Assembly: GCA_021018815.1 (NCBI GenBank)
Contig: JAITYX010000047.1
Span: 1,240,001-1,304,000 of the forward strand
Reading direction: 5' to 3'
DNA from: Talinum fruticosum
Taxonomy: Eukaryota > Streptophyta > Magnoliopsida > Caryophyllales > Talinaceae
Length of the DNA stretch: 64,000 bases
Positions 54,930 to 64,000 of the stretch are shown in pieces. The position numbers were made by a program, and so were the translations under genes. The stretch's first letter is position 1; the number at the start of each line of letters is the position of its first letter. The notes under the pieces are model-generated. The model did no database searches, was not told the origin of the DNA, and saw only the letters and a program-made list of their open reading frames with translations.

Positions 54930-56125
54930 TGAGTTTGCAGCTTAATCAATACTCATGTAAGCAAGTGGAATTGTAACAAGGTTAGAAGGGTATTTAAATG
55001 GGAGACAACGAATGAGATCCTGGCTATGCCGTTAAATTTGGGTAAGAAAGAAGATCAAGTAGATTAGGGGCTAACACGAACCAGGAATATATGGTTAAAT
55101 TAGGAATGCGTTTTTAGCAAGTCGGGAGAGGGAGAAGAGAAATGAAAACTGGGACAAGAAATTGTGGGGGAAATTTTGGACACTAGATTTAATCCCTAAG
55201 GTGAGGCTATTTGGTTGGAAAGCCATTAAAGAAATTCTACCTACAGGGAAACATTGAAAAAAAAAGGATTTGACTGGAGACTGGAACTGTGTCTTTTGTA
55301 AAAGGGTTGAAGAAATGATTGGACATCTATTTAAGGATTGTGAAGTGTCCAAAAGAATATAGGCGGATAGGGATTTAGGAATTAAGGTAGAGAATAGTAC
55401 ATGGTTATGTTTTAAAACTTGGTTTGGAAATTGGATGTTGTATATTAATTGGGATAGAAGTCAATGGAGAAAGCACAATATGACATGGATCTTCACTATA
55501 ATTTGGAAGATATGGCAAGAAAGAAACAATATCTTCGTTAATAGTAGATTACTTAACCTAGAGGAGATCATCCGAAACATTAGAAGGATTATAAGAGAGT
55601 GAGAGGAAGGGATATGAACATTTGGAGGGGAGATGCGAGAGACAAAGAGAAGAAGACCAAATTGATAATGTAGTTGTTCATTTCGGACATTCCGCTCAGG
55701 AAGCATTGATTATCACAGTGATGGTGCATGGGACAAGAACACACTTTAGGTCGGAGCAACATGGGTGGTCGAAGGAAAACATGCAGGCTTGACACATGGC
55801 AACCGGATGGGGTTTGCACAAAGTATAAAGCCATTGAATTGGCATCGAACAAAGCTACCAGGAAAGGGATACTATAGATCATCATAGCACCAACTTATTA
55901 CAGTCGTTAAAGAACTTTAAGGGGCATTACGTGCTTAAGGAAAACATGAGTCTTAATAGTCAAATTAGAAGGATGATATCTAATTTTGTATCTTGTTTTA
56001 TTATTAAGGTGGGTAGATTCTCGATTAGGGCAGAAAACCTACTTGCAAGGAAGACCGTGAGAAGAGCGCTCTAGTTTTTAGTTTATTAATATTGTTACTA
56101 TGTCTACCTTATCAAAAAAAGAATG
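54930..56125 (+). pseudogene. LINE 3, 3' part
   Basis: Plus strand. It begins KVRRVFKWETTNEILAMPLN (the W...F....I..IPL motif before zf-RVT). Then KLWGKFWTLDLIPKVRLFGW with KAIKEILPTGKHWKKKG-like sequence and HLFKDCEVSKRIW (55150-55365). TWIFTIIWKIWQERNNIFVN (55484-55545) follows, and an RNase H-like region (HFGHSAQEALIITVM in shifted frames, 55680-56060). The end is near ATCAAAAAAAGAATG (56110-56124). Several frameshifts and stops. The 5' limit is uncertain. Confidence 0.82.
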
Positions 56126-56464
56126 ATCTCTTTCAATCGCTTTGTTATCATGACAATACTTTGGTGAACCCTCCCTTACCCAATAATTATGCCATAGATT
56201 TAGATCTATGTAATCAGTGACATGATACAATTTGAGAGACAATCTTATTTTTTTAGAGATAGCATTGTAAAAATAGGGGATAAATTTTTAAAATTAAAAT
56301 AAAATACTGGTAACGTGAGTCTATAAAGCGTGGTTGATGTATGACTGTACTACGTTCCCTTGGATTACCTCCGTCGATATCCGTATCACACATTCTATCC
56401 GAACAAACGCAAACCCTAACAGAAGAGTAGAGACAGAGAGGGAGATCTCCTTGAGCTGCAAACC

Positions 56465-59400
56465 ATGGCAACCTCCGATATCTTGCAGAAAGAAAAGGAT
56501 TTTCTTCTTTTTGCTTCCATATTCGAAGGTTTAGGGCCCGTTTTATGCTTTTCCTTTTAGATTGATCTGTTTGCTGTCGTTTGCTATGCTTTTTGAAGGT
56601 GGAAAGTTCGTTGCTATTCAGTCAATTTGATTTCCCAACTGAACTTTTTGATCATATTGTTCCATTTGTTCGTGGGTTTGCAGGAGATGCAGTGAATTCT
56701 TCTCGGGGCTCAATAATTGAGAAGAAGATTGAGATTCTCGAGAGCTTAACTTCCAATGTGAATATCTATTTCTTGGTTTTGTTCATTACGTCATTTGTTG
56801 GTGATTAGCTGGCTTAAGCTTATTTGTAGCATTGCTGATTTCTTATGGGCATAATTCTAGATTCTACAGGCCTTTATAATGGTTGCAAATAGTGCCTTCG
56901 AAATCAATTCTTATCAGTTTGTGCAACTGTTGGAACTTGCGTGATTGTAATACGTGTGTTTTATTGATAATATTGTTTGCTATAAAATTATGTGAACTGT
57001 ATACAAAATATAGTGGATCTGGTTGATTTCTATCTGTTTTTAATTGAAAAGTGACACATACAACCCATTTGAATGAATCCGTTTGGACATAAGCTTGAAA
57101 ATTTTGACATGAAAATCACTTGTTTCTATCCACTGTGTTAAACATATCTAGGATATATTGTGTCTTATGTGGTATGTGGTTGGGCGTAATGTAATGCAAT
57201 CAACCTTGTAACAATATCATGAATGCATAGTTTGTAGTAATCATAATTTTATAGTTGGTGTTTGATTGAAATACTCTCATACAACAAAATAAAGTAATGG
57301 ATACGCAATTACAAACTTGTATACATTGCATGGTTGATTAAATCCTACCAAACACTACGTTAATGTTTTGGTATTTGCTATGGGTTAAAGAAGACATATA
57401 TGGCTGTTGAAGTTAGCTTCAGGTAAGCCAATTCCAACCTCGTAATTTATATGGATAAACAAGTAAGAAGCAAGTTACTCAATTTTAGAGCAAGTCTAGA
57501 AAAGAATTTTCAACCAACTTATTAAGCTGTTAAGGTTCAGTTTGAGACTTTTTTACTCTTCTAAATCGGACTGGAATGTGAACACTGAGGAACTTAACCT
57601 ATATTATGTCCTTAATTCAACATTGGTGAAAGCGCTGACCTAACGGTATAGGGTGATGCTAGGTGTTATAAGGATAAGATGATTCTAGTAGTACCTGTGA
57701 ATGATCATATGTATGGGTGCATATGTGGTAAATGATGGTTCCTTTTTTTCTATTTCCTACAATATCTTTGGATGCATCGTGATACTCCCTAGATGACCGA
57801 GTAAGTAGTACATCTGTGCAAATAATGTTATGTTTGTAACTTGGGGTTGCTAGATGGAGGTTGATCTTCAGTTGTTATCTTGACCTATTTAACTTGTGAA
57901 TCCAGAACCAGGTCCACCATGGATGAGTTTTAGCACTTGAAGTCCCGAACTGAGACCATGATTGGCCTCTGCTTTCTGTTCTCTTTCCTATTTGAGGCTG
58001 GGGACAGTGGCACTGGCAGGTCGGTTGCTATTGAAAGAGTCCACAATAAGAAAAACTCAAGTCTGGATGATAAAGTTCAGCAGATGTAGATTGGTTACTC
58101 CTAGAATTAGCAAGTAGTCGTGACTTCTGACATTCAATACTTGGGTTGATGAGTTGCATAAGGTATGTCAATGCTCAAATTTACTACAAACAATCAAAGC
58201 CACAACATCACCCATTTTTGTGGAAGCAGAGATCATAGTGCAAGCAGCCGTACCTTCATCCTTGGAAGGAGAGATAACAATTCCAAGAGACTCACAGGAA
58301 AATGTTGCAAAAACATATTTCACGGATTAAACCCTTGTGTGTAGTTTAACATGACTTAATAAAGGGACACATGATCAAATTCAACTGTTTGTTTAGGTTA
58401 CCTGGTTGCCTTCTAGTGCTTGAATTATTATTTTGTATTTCAGTTTTATTCCATGCCTTTGATGAGGATAGCCAATGGGGTGATGTGTCTAGCCTAGTAG
58501 AAATAGGGAACAGGAATAACAACAACTGCACTGAATTGCTGGACTAAGTGCTCAATATTGGGAAATTGAATGCTCAACACTGTGAAACTGGAGAAACTGA
58601 AGGCTCAACACGGAGTAAACTGAATGCTCACCAATAGTAAACTAAATGCTTAACAATGGAAGGCAGAAACAACTTAGAAAAGATAGACTCTTGCTGAGAC
58701 CAAGTGATAGGCCTGATGCGCCACACTTGACAATAAGAGAGCCAATCTCTTTGAGGCAATGAGGGTAAGATTGACTCGCCACTTGATTGAAGCAAAGAGA
58801 CCTAGAAGAGCATCACTCGTGCAGGCTGGACAAGAGATATAACAACTAGGGATTTGGTTCAAGAGAATCCACTCTTGAGGTTGAGAGTTTAAGAACACTC
58901 ACAAACAAAGCTTACGCTTTCCAAATTCATCAAAGTTGTTCAATACAAAGTCGGGTGAGGGTTTTTATAGTCCCCCTCAATACAGCAGGTGATTGCTTAA
59001 ACTGATAAGCTAGCTTAGTAGGAAGAAAACAGAAAAATTAACAAAATTACAACTTGCAACCATTCTTCACTTGACACCTAATTAGCTGAAATTACAAGTA
59101 AATGAGGTGTCAAGCTTTACATCAATTATGAACACATTAATGGAAACAAAAAAACAAGTTGTATCTTCCTCTTGCAGGCTTCAAATGGAAATAGAATCAG
59201 CAGGAGCAATTGATTGAGACAGCCTGGTCAAAAGGGTGTTTTGGTTAGAATCTAGCTGGATAAAAGCAGATCCCATGGCCACTTATTCCCAACCTTGGTA
59301 CATCAATTTGATAAATATTTTGAAGTGTTTTGATGGCCTAAATTCTGGAGAAATGGCTGTAAAACACTGGCAACAAAGACATCAAAATGGAGACTTGAAA

Positions 59401-60685
59401 TTCTAAACTGCATCCCTTAGAAGACACTTGCATAACTTGGTCATTTGGATTCCAAATTATGTGCTGTATTCATTGGAAAGCTTGGGCTTTAAACTGAGTG
59501 GGGAGATGTCCATGGAGGGCCCCCTTCATTCCCTGGCTGATCATCTTAGCAACATCCTGGGCATGACTGGCTGTCTTGGTCTTATAAGCATGGTTCTTGG
59601 CTTTGTTTTTCTGAACAACTGAGTGGTGTATTGAACCTTGTCATGCTCAGACCCACGGTTAGTGCAACTTTTGAAGTCTCCCACATGATCCCCATCTGGG
59701 GGATTTGTTGGGGAGAATGGAGAAACAAGGGACAGATTAGGATAAAGACAGCAGGAAGGAAAACTTGCATGTGACTCCATGAGACGTTTGAGTTGGACAT
59801 ATAAGTGTTGCATGCAAACTTTTTGCTCCTTTTTGTGATATTTTTTGGGGCTATGGTAATTGATAAGCAATGTTACCACATGCCAAAACAGGTTTAACTA
59901 TTTAGTCTTTTGAGTCTGAATCCACTGTCTTGGCCAGTTCATTCACCAGTCTGGTTTGGTAACCTTGTGTGAGCTTTAGTTGTTTGGCCTACAAAAATAC
60001 ACTTGTATATGGTTTTAATTTGGAAATCATTTGATACATCCAATACATCATGGTGCTTGTATGTTGGGCTGATTCGCATGCTTTTATGTTTAAAGTGCCC
60101 CTGTTTATTCATCCATGGGAGTCAGCTCCAAGTCTCTGCGAAACCTTGTTGCTGGTTGTCTATTGACATGTTGCAGACGTTGTGTGTAATATTCATTTTT
60201 GTATATGTTGTAGGGTTTCCTCACACTACATTTTTCTCACTGTGCAGATGAGCAACCGACGCTGGCGCAGATTATTGAATGATCGGTTATTAATGGAGCT
60301 TGTCCCCGTCTAAATGCCGAAGAAATTAGGGGCTTATTTGCTCCACCACCATGGGGTATTCATATTCATCATAGGGCCTTTTTTCATTGACCAGTTTCCT
60401 TGTTTGATTAAGTGATTAATTTTTTCCTCCCTGGCAACTTATTAATCAGCTGAAGATTATAACTTATAAATCTTGTGATTATGTCATGTGTAGATGAAGG
60501 GACCCATTCTGGTGCTACTAGTGGTTTCATAAATGATTTATCTCTAGCAACTTGATGGAGGTGATTGCTTGACAAACATGTTTTTTGCCTGGGGTGGTTT
60601 GGTTAAACCAAAAAAAGGAACAAAAAAGATTGGGAAGTTTTAATTCTTACAAGCCAGTTCTGTCTGTTATACTGCTTGAGAAGTA

Positions 60686-60728
<43 letters not shown>

Positions 60729-63700
60729 GATTGTGAAATTTTATCTCCAATATGTGATGGTTGCTCTTGTGGATGTCGTTTTCGCTTGAAATATGAGCAA
60801 GACATTGATTCAAACACGCTAATATAGCTTGCTCATTGTTGAGAATGTTAGGGGATAGGTTCTTTGCACAGTAGTAACTTGTCGTTATACAGTTTATGTT
60901 GTTTGAGTAACTTTTTTTGTTGCCGTCATTGTTCATTAATAATGTAAGGTTCAATTTACAGGTGACGAGGTGCCACTGTCACCATTTTATATGGCAAATA
61001 TGGGCGAGTGGGACAAATTTAGGAACATAGACATGGATAAAGAGGTCCTATGCTTCTCTTGTTATCCCACCCCCACTAACTTTTCTTTCCTTAAAGATGC
61101 ATATGACTAGATAATGTAGTAGGTTGAACAGAGATATTGAAATTTCTGACAGATGTCATCAATTTTTTCTTTATAATAATTAAAGCTAAAAAGCTATTGA
61201 ACAATTCGAAGTTTCTACCAGTAGTTCTGGACATAACAATTAACTACCAGCATTGTGCATATGAGAAACTGATGACTGGTTTTGTTCATACTAAATTTCG
61301 GAATGAAGGCTCCAAGTTCTTGCTTGAAGTGTAGTCATAATTGCAAAATATATTTGAACCTGGAGGATATCAATTACTAATGTACAAGATTTCCTATGAT
61401 GAACTTTCTGGCTAATTCACTAGTCATAGGATGCATTGGAATTCGTGATTTGATTTTCTCTGCTGCTGGTTAACTGAGTTTGTAGAAGGTCTTGCATCAT
61501 AGTTTTGAAACTGTATGATTTTGACACTGTGTCCTGATTTCCTACAACTTTCCGTGCTGCTGTTGCAGGCTGACATTGTTAAGTCAATAAGACAGAGTTC
61601 CCAATGGAGGAGAAGCCATGTCAATAGTGATAAAATTGCGGTGCTGAATGCTTGGCATAAAATTGATCGGCGAACTAGGGAAGCTCTTAGACGTAGCTCT
61701 CTATCAGAGCTGATTGAAGGTTATGAGGTATTATTTATGTAACATTTTTATAATGAATTTCGAGACTTGTAGGCTCAAAGTTTTTAAAAACAAGAACTTT
61801 ATTGGTTAGTAAAATTGCATTCCCTTTTTCACAATCCATAAAAGTATGTTATGGTATTTAGAGTTTATTGTGTTAGCTTCTCCTGTCCATCATTTTCTTC
61901 TATTTCGCGTAAGTTACCCAATGAATGCTGACTTTGTACTTAAAGTGGCTTCATGGCCTATTATATGTTTTGCGGGGAGGGATTATATGTGATGTATGCG
62001 TCTATTAGCACAGTAGAGGAATGTAATTAGTGGATCCTTGCTCACAATGTGAGCAGTTAATGCCTTCGAACTACAGTTGCGTAATGCATACCATGCAGCT
62101 CCCACTGTTCTATAGTTTAAGCATAGCAGGGAGTACACTTGGTGCATAACGATGTTCAGTTTTGTCCTGGACCTCCTGATGAAATTTAGTTTAATATGAG
62201 GCCTTCTTGGTTGCTTTGAGCCATGCTTGCTTGTTTCACTTAATTAGAGCTTTGCATTGTGTGCTTGGCCAACAAGCTAAACTAAAACTGGTTGATATTG
62301 ATAGCATAGAACCATTTTTCTGCCATATGGATAAAAAGATTGGCTAATCAGCTCTTTGAAGCCTTATTATAAGTTTTTTTTTACTAGAGTAGGTGTCTGA
62401 CATGGAATTTCCCACTTCTTGGATTTGAATTAAAAAAAAATTTTGCAAAGAGGTGGTTTCTCAGATCTTGAACACCAAAGTGAGGTTGTTCACAGATTCT
62501 GAGGGCCTCAAGTTCTTCAATCTTAGTTTAAGATAACTTGTATTCCAAATCTCCTGCCTCAGTCGTATTTTCTAATAATCTCTACCTTCACGTAGAAAAA
62601 CCTTAATAGTGGGAATCAGGATGTACTTTAAATGTATTTGATCAAATACAGCAAATTGGAGAGTTTCTTTCTGTTCGTTTTGGAATTTTCACAGCATTTC
62701 TTAATGCTACCTGCTCATCAAAATGCTCCAACTTGCTCCGAAATGCTCCAACCTGCTCCTAAATGCTACCCAAACCGCTCCAAAATGCTCTCATTTGCTG
62801 CAACCTGTCAAATGCTCCCTGAAAATGCTGAATTGAACAGGCACTTAGTAAATAATAACATAAACAATGTAAGTTTCAAAACAATGATAAGTTTTGAAAT
62901 TCTGTTTCCTTTTCAGAGGTCCAGTATATGAAAAAAGCTGGTATGGATACAAAAGCACCATGTCAGTACAACATTGTATGTGACGTGCTACTTCATTGAT
63001 AGCTCTTCTCTAAGTAAACACTCTCTCTCTCTCTCACACTATTTCATACACGTACATAGACATAGAGATAGTTGTACTTTGGATTTGGGATTACAAAGAT
63101 GTAAAAGAGGAGTCTTTGAATGTGGATAACATAAAAGACAAGTAATAAAAAAAGACACACACACACTCAGATGCGCTCTCTCTCTCTCTACACATACATA
63201 CACACAGAGATGGGTGTACTTTTGTTTTGGGATGTCAGAGATGTAAAAGAGGATTTTTTGAAAGTGGGTGACATAGCAGGCAAGTCATAAAAAAACAGAC
63301 TAACAGTTGGTAATAACTGAGCAAAGTATGGTTATGGTGGATATTTCAAAGTTTAGAGTTTACCGATACATTCAACAGAAGAGAGGTGGTCTTTCCTTGG
63401 ACATAATACTTAAGTGTCATTTACTGCCCAATATTTAGCAAAAAGGTTGAGATAAATTTAGTCAGCATTCTGCTGTTGTCCATTATTTTCACGACACTAA
63501 CAGAATCTGCTAAAAGTGGTTCTTTAAGTGCCTGAGCATGGGTCATGTTTGCCGATATTTCTAGGCGTGAGTTTTCTGGTTCATGTTCATTCAAGTATCT
63601 AAGATTCAGAAAAAGAGTATATTGTGGGCATCAGTTCTATTTTGATTTATTCTTGTTGGGGATGATTAACACTTGTGGAATAGCAAGGGGATAGAAGGTA

Positions 63701-64000
63701 GAACATAATGCTCAAACTTGGAAAGTTAGATGTCACTAGGCTGATCTAATTGCATGCCACAGCAATTGTCCAAATGCATATCTTATGTTCAATGTAGATG
63801 AATAGATGTTCATCTATGCACATTGGTTTGAGACTGGATAATTCTTCCTAAACGGCACAATGAATGCGTCGTGTTGTTCTGAAGATGATGGGATTCTGCA
63901 ATGGAAAAGGACAGAAAATTGATACAATACATTGTTTATCCAATTCCAACAAATTACCATTTGAATGTTTCTGTTTAGAGTTTCTAAGGGGCTAATAATT
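56465..64000 (+). CDS. R3H-domain-protein-like gene, 5' exons, one frameshift, runs off the window
   Basis: Five coding exons: 56465-56528, 56684-56757, 60248-60355, 60962-61044 and 61569-61727. All are GT-AG and in phase. Start context is AACCATGGC. Readable peptides are MATSDILQKEKDFLLFASIF, SIIEKKIEILESLTSN, MSNRRWRRLLNDRLLMELVP then NAEEIRGLFAPPPWG, DEVPLSPFYMANMGEWDKF and SDKIAVLNAWHKIDRRTREA. They resemble, from memory, the N-terminal half of plant R3H-domain (R3HDM4-like) proteins of unknown function. The R3H domain would be encoded beyond the window, so the name is provisional. Exon 3 is 108 nt; phase needs 109, and the missing base is in the C run at 60303-60306 (LVP|RLNAEE), which otherwise gives an immediate stop. 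The first 163 codons are covered. The last intron exceeds 2.2 kb. Divergent from DGP3, with LINE 2, CACTA and LINE 3 between them. Confidence 0.75.
57175..57365. mobile_element. Possible small MITE in R3H-type intron 2
   Basis: GTGGTTGGGCGTAATGTAAT (57178) and, inverted, GTAGTGTTTGGTAGGATTTA (right end, 57357) are imperfect inverted ends. A shared ATGCAATCAACC/ATCAACCATGCAA core lies inside each. AT-rich interior. No clear TSD. Confidence 0.45.
58540..59310 (-). repeat. LTR-like sequence in R3H-type intron 2
   Basis: Degenerate repeats of GAATGCTCAACACxGTGAAACT (58568-58655) lie to the left of a minus-strand TATA-like box (GGGGGACTATAAAAACCC, 58958-58975). CAACTAGGGATTTGGTTCAAG and TTCATCAAAGTTGTT parallel the block at 17754-18300. 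No coding capacity and no borders found. Confidence 0.4.
60690..60727. repeat. (AT)n microsatellite
   Basis: About 18 perfect TA units in the intron between exons 3 and 4 of the R3H-type gene. The Tyr/Ile-repeat frames over it on both strands are artefacts. Confidence 0.97.
62660..62846. mobile_element. Possible hAT-like MITE in the last R3H-type intron
   Basis: The interior has about seven AAATGCTCC-type repeats separated by AACxTGCTC. The left edge (CTGTTCGTTTTGGAATTTTC) and the inverted right edge (CTGTTCAATTCAGCATTTTC) are weakly inverted. The structure is like the MITE at 54358-54617, with a different repeat word. Confidence 0.45.
63017..63300 (+). repeat. Tandem duplication of about 155 bp with CT/CA tracts
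   Basis: A (CT)n tract, CATACACGTACATAGACATAGAGAT, TGTACTTTxxxTTTGGGAT and AGATGTAAAAGAGGAxTxTTTGAA, then ACAAGTxATAAAAAAA, occur twice (from about 63017 and 63172). Intronic. Confidence 0.8.

Noticed and set aside
60667..60954. Tyr/Ile-repeat peptides over the (AT)n tract
   Set aside because: Pure microsatellite translation on both strands inside an intron.
1..64000. tRNA or rRNA genes, CRISPR arrays, organelle DNA insertions
   Set aside because: Scanned by eye for conserved tRNA arms, rRNA cores and regularly spaced repeats; none found, though a weak tRNA could be missed without a covariance search.

Overview
This is a window of a plant nuclear genome, most likely a eudicot (inferred). 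The evidence is GT-AG spliced genes with plant-specific products, AT-rich introns, and plant families of Ty3/gypsy, Ty1/copia, L1-type LINE, hAT, CACTA and MITE elements, many nested inside one another. There are no operons, CRISPR arrays or prokaryotic features.

Three host genes can be read. (1) A plus-strand U/P-type cyclin like Arabidopsis CYCU1-1 (CYCP2-1), with exons 6210-6609 and 9072-9327. (2) A minus-strand chloroplast-type DAR GTPase like DGP3 (YlqF/RbgA family), with nine exons from 41845 down to 13695. Its fifth intron is about 23.9 kb (15187-39081) and is almost all transposon. (3) The first five coding exons of a plus-strand gene like plant R3H-domain proteins (56465 onward), which runs off the right edge. 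In each gene the exons join in phase with conserved residues, and each carries exactly one missing base in a homopolymer run (T5 near 6597-6601, A6 near 39366-39371, C4 near 60303-60306). That pattern looks more like consensus indel errors than three independent gene deaths.

Layout: 1-5102 is the 5' half of a decayed gypsy element (minus) with a long LTR, facing an inverted partner LTR. 6210-9327 is the cyclin, whose intron holds a 55-bp-TIR MITE and a 42-bp hairpin. About 9940-13215 is a LINE interrupted by a Tourist-like MITE. 13695-41845 is the GTPase. Its giant intron holds a small non-autonomous LTR element (15427-16698); an outer Tat-type gypsy (LTRs 19672-20131 and 36987-37402, near-matching TSD); and, inside the latter, a copia solo LTR, a truncated plus-strand gypsy, two hAT elements and two small non-autonomous elements. 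A copia solo LTR with a perfect TSD (37511-38675) follows. 42595-47800 is a minus-strand LINE split by a copia LTR. About 48300-52523 is a decayed CACTA element containing a 628-bp foldback. About 54930-56125 is a LINE 3' end. 56465-64000 is the R3H-type gene with repeat-bearing introns.

I saw no new multi-gene biological system. The interest is in transposon archaeology, a gene that apparently tolerates a very large TE-filled intron, two long hairpins that could feed small-RNA pathways, and the shared homopolymer frameshifts.
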